Of a DNA stretch of 64,000 bases, positions 44,380 through 55,038 are shown in pieces. Source of the stretch: Gambelia wislizenii (lineage: Eukaryota; Chordata; Lepidosauria; Squamata; Crotaphytidae); the NCBI GenBank assembly GCA_030847615.1, contig JAUMIR010000001.1, positions 163,157,001-163,221,000 of the forward strand, given 5' to 3'. Position 1 is the first letter of the stretch. Each line of letters begins with the position of its first letter. The notes beneath the pieces are model-generated. The model had not been told where the DNA came from. It saw only the letters and a list, made by a program, of their open reading frames with translations, and ran no database searches. Both the position numbers and the translations under genes were made by a program.

Positions 44380-44948
44380 GAGGCCTTTTCACATATCATA
44401 GCGCTATGATTCTACTTTAACATCCATAGTTCCATGCTATGGAATCCTGGGATTTGCAGTTTAGTGAGCAGTGTTTAGAATTCTTATTCAGGCAGTTCTA
44501 GTGCCTCACCAGACTACAAACCCCAGGATTCCATTGTACAATGGCTCTTAACCTTTTCTTTACCAGAGACCTCTTTAAAATATATTTTGTTGCCATGGAC
44601 GCCCCCCCAAGACTTAACTCAAGATTTAAAACAACAACAATAATACAATTACACCATCTATTAACCCTTCCCTAAGAGGCACTAGAGGGGAGGGAAGACT
44701 TTTCTCCTGTTTCTTCCTGCAAATTTGTGGCTTGAGCGGATTGAAGAGCAATGTGCAGGCCAGGCCAGCCAGGCTTTGCCTTGGCTCCTGTCATGTGGGC
44801 TGAACAGCCTTCGAGGATCCCCTGTGAGGACATCATGGCCCCCTGGGGGGCGTCCGTGGGCCACAGGTTAAGAACCACTGCCATATCATGTAGCCTTGGC
44901 AGTTAACATGGAATCATAGCACTATAATTGTATAGTGTGAAAGGGCTC
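44380..44948. mobile_element. MITE family B, interrupted by a hAT-like element
   Basis: Left GAGGCCTTTTCACATATC; right inverted GGAGCCCTTTCACACTATAC. The blocks ATGGAATCCTGGGATTTGCA and CCTTGGCAGTTAACATGG are those of 5801 and 47563. The right half resumes after the insertion at 44539-44880. Confidence 0.75.
44539..44880 (-). mobile_element. hAT-like non-autonomous element, second copy
   Basis: Reverse orientation relative to 12929-13275: right end inverted CAGTGGTTCTTAACCTGTGG, left end CAATGGCTCTTAACCTTTTC. Flanks CCATTGTA (44531-44538) and CCATATCA (44881-44888) are a diverged 8-bp duplication (5 of 8 identical). The interior GAGCCAAGGCAAAGC-type and TTTGTGGCTTGAGCGGATTG blocks match the first copy. 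Confidence 0.82.
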
Positions 44949-44949
44949 C

Positions 44950-45590
44950 ATGTTACCAACCATTTGGAGAGGAAGAGGAGGTAGCAGAGATGAGTCGGTG
45001 CCTGCCCATTAGCAACTGCCCACCAATGCTGTTGGGTTCTCTTGAGTGTCTTTTTTTCATGACCTCACTGTGGTCTGAGTTCTCTGAAAATGCATCTGAA
45101 GGTACATTGAATATCTTGAAATTCAAGCAAAGATTCTTTAACTTCTACCTGTACAATTTTTAACCTTGCCCATTGTGCTTTTCAGAGAGGCACCGAAAAA
45201 ATTATTTTAAAAATGAATGTGCCAAAGAAGTAGAAAAGCATGCCAGCTGGAATTGGCTGCTATTTCCAACTGATTGTGTACTCAGTGGCAAACCCAGGCC
45301 CCTGGCTGCATCATGTGCAAAATGGCCCTACCGTGTGATCATCCTGAGAGGGTTGAGTTTAAATAGCTCTTTCCAGGTGGTTAGCTTACAAAGAGCCCAG
45401 TTCTCTACAGTAAGCAGTTTCCCTTTAAAATTTAAATTAATATTGAGAGAAAAATTATCATAAATGTTTGTCATGTGGTATGACTGAAGTTCACCTCTCG
45501 TCATCTCATAGAATATCTTCAACACTTTGATCAGTAATCATCCTGTTTGTCCTGCTTGAAGCAGATTTACTGGAAACTGATCCTTTGCAT
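44950..45590. other. Intronic sequence, nothing recognised
   Basis: An open frame at 45173-45463 has no recognised motif. The true exon follows at 45607. Confidence 0.4.
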
Positions 45591-45606
45591 TTGTTTCCTT
45601 TAACAG

Positions 45607-45671
45607 CTGAGGTTAGGCCATCTAGTGACTCAGACAACATTATCACTGATGGTGTAGCTGGGCTTGGATTG
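45607..45671 (+). CDS. IMPG1: IMPG1 exon, start of mucin-like central region
   Basis: A 65-nt exon between TTTAACAG (ending 45606) and GTGAGT (from 45672). Two bases complete an alanine codon and 21 codons follow: EVRPSSDSDNIITDGVAGLG and a final leucine. Phase at the end is 0. The position straight after the GTLQFTD motif and before the long Ser/Thr/Pro-rich exon fits IMPG1. The sequence itself is poorly conserved, as expected for the region that carries O-glycans and chondroitin sulfate in mammals (family knowledge). I rely mainly on frame and splice sites. Confidence 0.85.
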
Positions 45672-46220
45672 GTGAGTAAATGTCTTCATATCTTATTTTC
45701 CCCAAGGTAAGGTTTTTATATATACACATCTATCTCAAGAGCACAATAAAATCATTACGAACATAAAGCTTTGATTATGAATATGGTTTATGTCCCACAG
45801 ATACAAACTATGGGCTACTGTGTTGTCTTTGAAAAAGGACACAGCTTCTTCTCTTTTATCTATGCCTTCTTCCCATTTATCTCCCCTCTACATTATTGTT
45901 ATTGTTGCTATTATTTTTACTCTTAATCATGAATTATTTTATTCATGCATATGCTGCCTTATTAGCAATAAGGAGTCTCCAGGCAAAAAGCATTTGTAAA
46001 GGCAAAAAATTGGTGTGTCTATAGTGTGATTTTAAAATATATGTGTGTGTTTTAAAAACAATTAAACAATCTTTAGAGTTAAAACCATTTAAAGGTCATT
46101 AAAAGACAGAATATAAAAATCAATATTATTATTTTATTCAAAGTAATATTTTAATATCCAAATCAATATTATTGTTTTATTATTATTTTATTGAATATTG
46201 TGATTTTACTATTTTATTTA

Positions 46221-46484
46221 CAGTCAGACCCCCATATCCGCGGCGGTTCGGTTCCCGGGCTTACCGCGGATACTGGAAACCGTGGATAACAGCGAACCCT
46301 ATTAAAATGAAGGACTTCTGGTAAAAACATAGCATAGAGTTGCGTTGGAGGACCTAGACGATGCCTAGAGAGGATGCCTCTCTAGCCATTTTCCAGCACG
46401 GCTCTATGGTATGTGTCCCTATTTTGTGTCCCATGGATAATTGAAAAGGCAGATAATGGTTCCGTGGATACGGGGGTCCAACTG
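46221..46484. mobile_element. Tigger/mariner-like MITE, GC-rich copy
   Basis: TA at 46219-46220 and 46485-46486. Left CAGTCAGACCCCCATATCCG; right inverted CAGTTGGACCCCCGTATCCA. CpG-rich (CCGCGGCGGTTCGGTTCCCG), suggesting a younger or less decayed copy than those at 23396 and 42142. 264 bp. Confidence 0.88.
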
Positions 46485-46558
46485 TATTTGCATGTTTTTT
46501 AAAAAATGTGTTTGGTGGCCACATACTTCTGTCCTATGGGACCAAGGGTCTCCACACT

Positions 46559-47156
46559 CAGGGCTTGTCTACGCAGGCAAAAAAACAACAACCCATAGTT
46601 ACCCCGTATTCATGGCACAGTTGCCACATGACATTTTCAACTATGCAAATTTTCACTAAGGTTTCTGCAGGAAACTCTGGATCTGTAAGATTCTTGGTTT
46701 GCTCTACATTTGAAGGGAAAACCCAAATTATTGGGCATGTGGCATCTGCAGATTGACTTTGGTGTGAAGCATGGGGGCAGGATTTCCAGTGACTCTGGCA
46801 CTCTGTTCAGGCACTTAAAAAAAAATCAATTATGCACATATCTGAATAAGCATATCTCTGCTTATACAATAATACAGTACTCTGGGATAATGTATATTCA
46901 CATATTTGCATGTAACAGCAACAGGAGTTAAAATCAGAGTAGCCCTGACCGTGTGGCCAGAAATAGTATGGTGTATAGGAGACAGGATCAGTGTAGGCCC
47001 ACCTTTTACTCTGATGCAGGTAACAGTGTGACGGGATACTCCGAGCTACAATCGGAGAAGCCCAGTGCATATGGTATTTATGGGGCCACTATGGATAAAA
47101 ACACTGGCTGCAGCTATGAGGTAGGTGTGTGGTTTCCTGCCAGTGTAGACAAGCTG
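46559..47156. mobile_element. MITE family D (GGGCTTGTCTACNCNGG ends)
   Basis: Left CAGGGCTTGTCTACGCAGGC; right inverted CAGCTTGTCTACACTGGCAG. About 598 bp, no coding. The ends resemble families C and the candidate at 55039, suggesting related DNA elements. Confidence 0.65.
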
Positions 47157-47159
47157 TCT

Positions 47160-47560
47160 CTCCCCCACTCCTGCCCCCACCACCTCCATGAATTCTTGTT
47201 TTGTAAATGTTTATGTTCTCTTTTCTACTGATTTTCACAACTTGCTGTGTAACTCATTTGTTATGTTGAGACAGAACTTGAGGACTCATCTATCCTAGTC
47301 TTAGAAACCAGAAAAGGGAAGAAAGAGCCAACAAGTGTTTCTTCTTTACCTCACCAAGAGGCGCAGGCACCTAAATATCTAGTATTTGAATTGGGCACCT
47401 GTGACTTTTTGCACAAAAAATAAAAATATGTTCATGACAGTTTTTTTTTTTTATCATATGAAACAACTTTGTAGGATTTTAATTCTGTTCTTTCAGTGGA
47501 TGTGTGTGTGTGTGTATATATATAATTCATAATCTCCATACTTTTATACAGTGGCAACAC
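47160..47560. other. Intronic sequence with (GT/TA)n
   Basis: A short GTGTGTGTGTGTATATATAT run lies at about 47501-47522. No exon. Confidence 0.45.
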
Positions 47561-47562
47561 CT

Positions 47563-47794
47563 GTGGCCCATTCACACTACAGAATTATAGCACTCTAATT
47601 CCACTTTAACTGCCATGGTTCCATCCTATAGAATCCTGGAACTTGGAGTTTTGTGGGAGGGGCATTTAGAATTCTCAGCTAGAGAGCAACGTTGGTGCTG
47701 CACTAGACTACAAGCCCCAGAATTCCATAGGATGCAGCCATGGCAATTAAAGTGGAATCATAATGCTATAATTGTGTAGTGTGAAAGGGCCCCT
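47563..47794. mobile_element. MITE family B, uninterrupted copy
   Basis: Left GTGGCCCATTCACACTACAG; right inverted GGGGCCCTTTCACACTACAC. Mirror blocks: CACTTTAACTGCCATGG and CCATGGCAATTAAAGTGG. 232 bp. It serves as the reference for the interrupted copies at 5801 and 44380. Confidence 0.82.
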
Positions 47795-48000
47795 GGTTTA
47801 CAGCAGCAGAGTATATAGAAAGCAGACCTTAGAAAAATTACTATCCATGCTGGCTGGAGGTTTCAAAGTTATAGACTCAAAACTTGGCTTTTTAAAGGGC
47901 TTACAAAACTCTAGAGCAACTTAAGGCTCCTTGACAAGTATATCTGTTCAATACATATATTGGTTTTTATACAATATACATATTACCTGTACATGTAGAG

Positions 48001-48135
48001 CAGGGCAAGAGTCATGTAGTCCTCAAGATGCTGTTGGACTGCAAGTCCCATCAGCCTTAGACAGCATAGCCAACAGCAAGGAATGTTGGGAGCTGCAGTC
48101 CAAAAATATCTGGAGGCCCATATGAGTTCACCCTG
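48001..48135. mobile_element. hAT-like short palindromic element
   Basis: Left CAGGGCAAGAGTCATGTAGT; right inverted CAGGGTGAACTCATATGGGC. The arms GTTGGACTGCAAGTCCCATC and GGGAGCTGCAGTCCAAAAAT pair. Flanks ATGTAGAG (47993-48000) and ACTTAAAG (48136-48143) are a plausible eroded 8-bp duplication. The same family is at 12463, 21678, 60748 and 62101. Confidence 0.75.
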
Positions 48136-48150
48136 ACTTAAAGCATTTTA

Positions 48151-48452
48151 GGAGATTATCAGACGTGGCAAAAACCACATCAGAAGATCACAAGAACAGG
48201 AATATTATCAGGGGAATATTATCAGACAATGATGTCTGGGGGCGTAGTGTGGTCATGAGTAAGGTGTCCCTTTTTATCGGTGGCTTGTCCCCATCAATGA
48301 AAAAGGGAAGCCTCATCTGCAGCAGCGCTACGCCCCGGGAACGGCTGAGGACGTGGGCGCCCAATAATGTTACCCTTCCTGTTCTCCTCCCATTCTTCTG
48401 CTGCAGTTGGGGACGCAGTTTTCTACTGGTTTCCCCACATCTGATAATCTCC
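48151..48452. mobile_element. Harbinger-like MITE (GGAGATTATCAGA ends), TTA duplication
   Basis: Left GGAGATTATCAGACGTGGCA; right inverted GGAGATTATCAGATGTGGGG. Flanked by TTA at 48148-48150 and 48453-48455. 302 bp. Its right TTA is also the left TTA of the next element. Confidence 0.88.
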
Positions 48453-48455
48453 TTA

Positions 48456-48783
48456 GAACTTTTTTGGATGGGGTTTTGTAACAGAAGCAGCCTTGTCCCC
48501 GTTGTGAGGCTGCTGCGCAGCAGGGGGTCTGTTTTGGATGACGCTCTCCCCTGCCAATACTGTTGCGGAAGTGCTGGGAGGCTGCAGCGCTATATTTGGC
48601 GATTTTCTAATCACGATCAACTTTCATGATTAGAAAATCACCAAATATACCGCTGCAGCCTCCCAGCACTTCCACAACAGTATCGGCAGGGGACAGCGTC
48701 ATCCGAAACGGACCCCCTGCCGTGCAGCAGCCTCGCAACAGGGACAAGGCTGCTTCCGTTGCAAAACCCCATCCGAAAAAGTC
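48456..48783. mobile_element. Foldback MITE (GACTTTTTCGGATGGGG ends), TTA duplication
   Basis: Left GAACTTTTTTGGATGGGGTT; right inverted GACTTTTTCGGATGGGGTTT. The arms pair almost throughout: GCAGCAGGGGGTCTGTTTTG against its inverted copy, and GATTTTCTAATCATG-type centre at 48600-48632. TTA at 48453-48455 and 48784-48786. It ends 115 bp before an IMPG1 exon. Confidence 0.88.
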
Positions 48784-48898
48784 TTAAAATAAAAGAATGT
48801 GTGATGTGGCCCTTATTTCTAGAACAGTGAAGTGAATGTTAGCTGCTTCTATCTACTCTCTACTCTTCACTTCTTTCTTCTATTTTTCTTTCTGGTAG

Positions 48899-49253
48899 AC
48901 ATCTGATGTGCCACTGGTTTATGCAAGTCCAGCAACAGTCACAGAATCTTTTAATGAGATTGAGGATACAAACCTCATTGTAGATTATTCAGTGCCCACA
49001 GTGCCTTTCAATGCCTTGGATGGTACTGGGGTTCCTCCTCTCAGACCAGGAGATCTTGATGCACCTCCTCCAGCAGATCAATCAGCCAGCAATGAGTTAA
49101 TCCCAGAATATTCAGAGATACCAACTGAACAGTCACTCACATCTGCAACATTTACTGCTGGTATCTTTCAGGAAGTTAGTGACCAGAAGAGCGAAGATGA
49201 GCGGATTCAAGACCAGATCTCTAGCATAGATTCACAGATCCTCCCTGGGGAAG
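48899..49253 (+). CDS. IMPG1: IMPG1 exon, acidic Ser/Thr/Pro-rich central region
   Basis: A 355-nt exon: acceptor TTTCTGGTAG ending 48898, donor GTAAGC at 49254, 118 codons plus one base. It begins TSDVPLVYASPATVTES and is rich in acidic residues, Ser, Thr and Pro, with the motif GVPPLRPGDLDAPPPADQ. It ends SSIDSQILPGEG. This composition fits the glycosaminoglycan-bearing, mucin-like part of IMPG1 between its two SEA domains. It leaves in phase 1. The next expected exon should lead into SEA domain 2; I did not find it in the remaining 14.7 kb. Confidence 0.92.
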
Positions 49254-49259
49254 GTAAGC

Positions 49260-51415
49260 TGTCATGTTCCTTGCTGAGTGGAAGCTTGCTCAGTTATCTG
49301 GTTCAACAGAAGTGAGAAATTAGGTGCCACTCATACATTTAGAATGTGAATTTACTTTCACAGGTATAAAGTGTCTTCCACTCAGTTTTACTGAATTCTG
49401 CTAATAACAATGTTTAATCAATACATTCCATATTTCAAATATCCCAGAACCTTGACATAAAATGATCTCAGTAAAAGTTGGAACAACCTGAAAAACTGAG
49501 CAAGTATCCTTCTCACCCTATGAGAAATGAAGTGTATGTGTGGCCATGTGAGTACACAACCAATTCTGCTGACTTCTGAATAAAGAAGTTAGAGTTACAC
49601 AGAGGTTGCACAACACAGCCTCATTACTAAACTGTGACACTGTGCAACCAAATGCACAACTGAACATGGATGCATATAGATATGCAATGCAAATCCAATC
49701 CATTTTCATCCCAGAAAGCCATTCTACATCAGACAAAAATGTTCAGTTGCTTCTCTAGGGAAATTATACATGTGTATAAGGATTCTATCCATTATTACCT
49801 TCTTCAACATTTGTGAAAGCACTAGGATGAGGGATTGATGATTGTTTATTGTTATTTGAGTTGGTCTCATTGACAATTAAAAAAAAACCTTTTGTGTTGT
49901 TGAATAGACTAGCTTAATCTTCTGTTTGCCTTTCTTGCTAATTTGAGTATTTAACAAGTCTCTGTGTGTTTTCAAACTTACTTTTCCCCAAGTTGTCTCT
50001 GGTTGTTGTTACTTGAGTATTAGATGGAAGGTAGGTGGTCTGAGTCATCACAGAAGAGCAGAGCATTATCTGGGGCCATTTTGAAAGAGGATCCCAGGAT
50101 CTCTATCTGCCTTCCCTGAAGGCAGCAAATGAGTCGGGCTAAAACAGATTGTAATATCAGCAGCTCACTGCAACACCTTAAGATGGAACAGCAAACAATC
50201 TTGCTCAGAGCAGAGACAGAAGCAAACTCCCAGCTTCATATATCTTTCCCTTCAAAAGGGAAAGAAATATAGGGCAGGAACAAAGTGTGATGGCAGCACC
50301 AACATTTCTTAGTCTCTCCTTCCCCAAGCTGAAGATGCTTAGGCAAGGAACTCTGGAAGAGATATAGTGGTGGGGGCGGATTTGTGTTTGTGAGAGTCTC
50401 TAACACCATCCCAGATGACTAAATACCTTAAAGGGGAACAGAGGGATTTCACCAGTAAAGCACCATTTTGTCACACACACACCTTACTTCCTTATGCTGA
50501 TTCATTGAATTTCACCAATTGCTTTGCTAGTAAAATAAAGCGCTTTCTTCAAAATATTCAGTCATTTTATTATCATTTTGAATATCACTATGACTCTGAC
50601 TATCATTTGTCTTAAGTAAAAATCGAACAGACATAGCTGACAGATGCTCCAAGGGGACAGTGTCAGGATGAAAGCAGCATGACTTGCCAAAACTGAGAAA
50701 CTGAGAGGTCAAGAACAGCTTAATTTTTCTTTCAAAACCAGCAAACTTTACATTGCCTTACAAAAAAACCTCTGGAGCTACCTTCCTCAAACTGGGCTGG
50801 TTTATCCCCTTGGTAGGGTCTACTATGCCCTCAAATGTTATGTGAATGTGTAAAAAAAAAAAAAAAGAAGCCACATTTGGTTTCATGATGTGAGTAAACA
50901 GGGGAGGACTGACAATCTGGATCCTCAGATTTCAATGCACAGCCCCATGTCCATGTGAAGGGGGTAGATAACTGGGGATGGACATTAGGTCTTTGTCCAA
51001 GTTGTCTAATTTAGGCAGATAAGTGAGCTAATGGACAAAATGCAGATTTCCAGTTCATACTCTAAGCCATTGTGTTGTAACGTTTGTCTAAATTGGCTTT
51101 GAGATTAAGACAAATTTTGACCATTACCATAAACATGTGCAATTTCTGGAATTTCAATTTGAATACTTAGAAATTTGAAGATAGTGGTGAAAAGAGACAC
51201 AGAAATGTGTTTAGGGGTTTTGTTAGAATTATTATTATTATTATTATTATTTGCATGCGTTTGGCAAATGGTTTCTGTGACAAATTGGTGTACTGTGGAA
51301 GTGAGCATCTGTCTATGGTAGTTTGCTTGTTTTTGAGGCTTGGCAGATTTTCAGACGGGGGGGGGACCCACAGAGGTTGGGAGAAAAACGGGGCTGTTCT
51401 GCTTCCAGTGCTCCA
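49260..51415. other. Presumed intron, nothing recognised
   Basis: Searched by eye for the exon leading into SEA domain 2; none seen. Simple runs: A run at 50852-50866 and (ATT)n at 51229-51251. Confidence 0.45.
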
Positions 51416-51424
51416 TTTCACACG

Positions 51425-51565
51425 CCCCCGACCTCCGTTAATTCTCCTTCCGTCCTGCTTTCATTTCATTCTGCTGTTGTTTATTGATGGATACTTCCAT
51501 TAATAAAAAAACAGCGGAATGAAAATGAAAGCAGGATGGAGGGAGAACAAACAGAGGTCGGGAGG
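51425..51565. repeat. Long inverted repeat (foldback element core)
   Basis: CGACCTCCGTTAATTCTCCT (51430) pairs with the inverse of GGAGAACAAACAGAGGTCGG (51542); TCCTGCTTTCATTTCATTC pairs with GAATGAAAATGAAAGCAGGA; the loop is near 51500. Probably the core of a foldback MITE starting near 51350 (GATTTTCAGACGGGG), but the right end is not clear. Confidence 0.7.
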
Positions 51566-51589
51566 AGGATGAGGGTGTGTGATTAGACT

Positions 51590-52185
51590 CAGAGGAAGGA
51601 GGTATGGAAATTGGAGAAAGGAACATCAACATTTTAAGATATGCAGATGATACCATACTACTAACAGAAATAGCAAATAAACTATTGGACAGTTACTGAA
51701 GAAAGACAAGGAAGAAAGTGCAAAGTCGGGTTTACAGTTGAACATTAAGAAAATGAAAATAATGACCACAGATGATTTATATAACTTTAAAGTAGACAAT
51801 GAAGACATTGAAATAGTTCAAGATTTTCCATATCTTGACTCAGACATTAATTAGAATGGAGACTGCAGTCAAGAAACCAGAAGAAGACTAGGACTTGGAA
51901 GGACAGCTATGAAGGAAGTAGATAAGATCCTGAAGTTTAAAGATAAATCATTGAGTAGTAAAATTAGAATTGCCTATGCCATGGTATTTCCCATTTCTAT
52001 GTATGGTTATGAAAATTGGACAGTAAAGAAAGCTGATAGGAAGAAAATCAACTCATTTGAAAGGTGGTGCTGGAAAAGCATTGTACAGATATTGTGGACT
52101 GCTAAAAAGAGAAATCAATGGGTCCTAGAGCAAATCAAATCTGAACTCTTCCTAGAAACCAAGATGATTAAACTGAGACTTTTTC
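51590..52185 (+). mobile_element. RTE/BovB-type LINE fragment
   Basis: The plus-strand frame encodes NINILRYADDTILLTE with the RT catalytic YADD at 51640-51651. After stops and frame changes the downstream part (51909-52185) reads KIRIAYAMVFPISMYGYENW, TVKKADRKKINSFERWCWKS and WTAKKRNQ, the thumb/C-terminal region of RTE-clade BovB elements. 5'-truncated and inactive. BovB is known for horizontal transfer among squamates and other vertebrates (established knowledge); this copy alone does not show when it arrived. Confidence 0.88.
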
Positions 52186-52189
52186 TGTC

Positions 52190-52420
52190 TTTGTTTTGCT
52201 GTATTTTTAAAATTAACCACGCTCATGTCTTCTCATGATAATCGCCAGGATCAAAAGTGCAGAAATGAACAGAGCGCCATTTGTGCTCTGTTAATGCTGG
52301 GGGTGCTTATTGATGCTATTGAAGGTAGGTCTGAAAGAAAGGATTATGTTGTTGGAGCAAGTACACTGTTAGCTTTTGGTGAGACAGAAACGTTTTTGCA
52401 TGGTTAGTCTGATAAAGTCC
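52190..52420. mobile_element. Right part of the 11379-family MITE
   Basis: Ends GTCTGATAAAGTCC (52407-52420), as at 11930-11942. The interior TTTTTAAAATT...GAACAGAGCGCCATTTGTGC...GTTAATGCTGGG parallels 11728-11830. The left end is missing or has been replaced by the BovB junction. Confidence 0.6.
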
Positions 52421-52424
52421 AAAG

Positions 52425-53275
52425 TCTTGCTCTATTCATCACAGTGTGTCCCTGCATAGAGAATGTACACCCTGCACTGGAATCCAGTCAGTCTTCAGGA
52501 TTGAAGATTAGGGTGTCCACTTTTAAAGAAGTAAGGAATGTGCCAATGTAGTGATGGAGATACAATATTATTTTAATAGAAGTATAAATGTCCCAACGTA
52601 CAGATGGAAATGCACCAATACACTGCACCAAAAAAGAAACAAATTGCATACAAGGAAGCCATCCTTGATCTTCCACTGATTATTTGTTAGAAGCCCAAGG
52701 TGAGCACAATCCCTTTCAGAATAAGGTTTACAGGGGGGTGGGGGGTGGAAAACTACCTTTTCCAGAGATGCTGATTGTTCACATGAGAGAAAAGAAGCCC
52801 AGATGCACTTTGTTAGGGTTTGTGTGACAAAGACTCTGACAGCGAGTGATGAAAGGGAAGTTATACACTCTGGGAGAGTAGGAAGGGATCTGCCATAACT
52901 CATTCCACTGACAGCAAGTCCCAGACTGGCTTTGTCTGTGATACATTAGCTGCATTTCCCTTATCTGGCTTTCTGGTTTGGCAATGTATCAAGTAATAGG
53001 GCTCCGTCAAACTTTCTCTGTTCCCCGCAAGATGTTTCCTCAGAGTACAGGCAGATGATAAGAAGCAGCTAACATTGCATCCATGTATGTTGTGTACCTT
53101 TGAAAATAATAGGATTGAATCCTTAATAGAAACCTTTCATTATGGGCAAGGGATCACGAGCCACTCCTGTAGCCTCTCTCTTCCATATATTTGACATTGA
53201 CCCAGAATGTGGAAAGATAGTTGATACTGACCACATTTTGTATTATTTTTGTTCTGGTTATTATAAACTTCCCAG
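52425..53275. other. Nothing recognised
   Basis: No exon or repeat border found. A G-rich run lies at 52733-52747. Confidence 0.4.
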
Positions 53276-53276
53276 T

Positions 53277-53543
53277 TTATAGCCAACAACACATAGCAAT
53301 CTGTTTAGCCCAGATATCAGTGTAAGGATCGAAGCTGCATAGTCCAAATGACAGTGTTTTCCCATGGTTTTCCACCTTAGTGTCAAGGGCAAGCCTTGAT
53401 GTGAACACTGTCAAGAACCCTTCTGCCATGCCATCTATTCTTACTCTGACAATTTCACTCTTTGATGTGGCCTTTTGTGAAACAAAAGGAATCTGCATTT
53501 CTGGCAAACACAGTGGCCTGCAAGTTCTACAGATAAGAAGCAT
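53277..53543 (-). other. Uncharacterised open frame, 88 codons, significance unknown
   Basis: The minus strand is open across the whole segment and the sequence has balanced coding-like composition: it contains SEIVRVRIDGMAEGFLTVFT and, later, GKTLSFGLCSFDPYTDIW. I recognise no family. There is no splice or promoter context, and it could be a decayed mobile-element or processed-pseudogene fragment, or chance. No function is proposed. Confidence 0.2.
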
Positions 53544-53549
53544 TCATCT

Positions 53550-55035
53550 GCATAAACTGATAGTTACTGGAAAATAAAGAGCTGTTTAAATAATGGATAT
53601 TTATCAGTAATAATTTTATTTTTCAAGGCATACAGTCCAGTTTATTCATGTAAAGAGCCCTGTCACTCACCTCTCTCAAAATGTTGAGCAGATCAAAACA
53701 AATATGATTTTGTTATAAACAACATGGACGTTGCCTGTGGATAAAGGCAGCCTTCATCTCTATCTCATTAATCTGTAGACATAGTCACAAATTTGCCTTG
53801 TGTTCCAGATTGCTGGATTTTAGTCATTTCCTTTGTTTTGTTTTGTTTTGTTTTGAGCAGGCAGGCAGATTTTAATGCTTTGGGCTATTTAACGAAATAA
53901 GCAGAAGGAGATTATTTTTCTGAGATAATTTGGGACAAATATTTTGCTGAAGCTTGCTTCCATTTTATTCTGATTTATTTTCAATCTGTTCTGATCCAGG
54001 GTGCCCTTACCATGAACCAAGAGGAAGGTGTCTTGAGTTCACGGACCTTACCTCTTCGAAGTCAAGGGGGCCCACCATGGGGCCTTCAATTATGGGTTTA
54101 AAAAAAACCCAGAGCCCACATTCACCCCACTTAACAAGTCGTCATTTCTATCTGGTGCCCCTTCCATACAGATAAGCATAGAATTATGTAACCTGTTAAA
54201 GCGACTTAATACCATGGATTTGTTTAACCAGAAATTGAATCTTGTTGTCTTGCTTTAGTGAATGATATATTATCTCAATTAATTATTGCAACTTCACAGA
54301 AAACAGGTCTATAACAAAGCCTGTGACTATTAACAGATGTATTTACTCTTCTCACTGACAGATTTTTCTTTTGTGGGCTTGAATTTGGAGGCTTGTATAA
54401 TAGGATCATTGTGTTTAAAAAAAAACACTGAAAATGTCTCAGCTTTCTAGTGGAAGCACACTCAACCAATCTAGGACCTAAGCAAAGCTATGGAACACAT
54501 TTTGATCTCTGACGTAGCTGAGCTGTGGTCAATGAGCTCTGTGTCACTGGCATAGCCCTGAAAGACTGGTAGGCATGGAATGATGTCTGGGAATGTGGTA
54601 ATTTGGAGTCTAATTTATTGGTCTAATACATTTATGATCACTATATGGATTTTGGAGTCTGACTCATAGATCCGATAAGGAGCTTTCATCTGAAAGGAAG
54701 TCATGTCCTTTACCTACAAGTAATGTTGGCTGGCATCCTGTTAGCAAGTTCTGGTGTCACAAGCCAGACTTATGACATTGCCACTCACTTCTTCAGTCAC
54801 TGCATAGGTTGGAATTCTAAGCACTGCCACCACCACCTAGTAAGCCATGCACCCCTCCCAAATATATCTAATTTCAGGATGTTGGAGAGTGATGGGATCA
54901 ATGGTGATACATCCAGCTATTTTCCTTTAGCTGGAGAAGCTGCAAGGATGTCATCTGCAGGGATTCCAATGGAGCCCTGGGAGTCCCTGCCAGTGTCTCT
55001 CATTGTACATCCAGTTTAAGGAAAACAGCTGGATA
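53550..55035. other. Nothing recognised
   Basis: (TTTTG)n lies at about 53832-53856. No exon, RNA gene or clear repeat boundary. Confidence 0.4.
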
Positions 55036-55038
55036 TAC

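Larger units (their letters stand above)
14725..49253 (+). other. IMPG1: IMPG1 gene, partial: ten internal coding exons and nine introns
   Basis: Extent of the recognised part of the interphotoreceptor matrix proteoglycan 1 gene. The product is a secreted, glycosylated, hyaluronan-binding proteoglycan of the matrix around photoreceptors (family knowledge). Ten exons splice to 1224 nt with no stop. Phases at the successive internal borders are 0, 2, 1, 0, 0, 2, 2, 1, 0; the first exon is entered in phase 1 and the last is left in phase 1. All borders are AG/GT. The translated pieces follow the mammalian IMPG1 order from the VCQEAVWEA segment through the first SEA domain into the acidic Ser/Thr/Pro-rich region. 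The start codon, signal peptide, second SEA domain and EGF-like region were not found. Introns are repeat-rich. IMPG2 is the nearest alternative; the match to IMPG1 in segment order is better. Confidence 0.93.

Noticed and set aside
45173..45463. Possible alternative IMPG1 exon
   Set aside because: No acceptor/donor pair in a fitting phase and no similarity to IMPG1; neighbouring exons join in phase without it.
48165..48629. Plus-strand open frame of 154 codons
   Set aside because: Runs across two adjacent MITEs and their shared TTA; not a gene.
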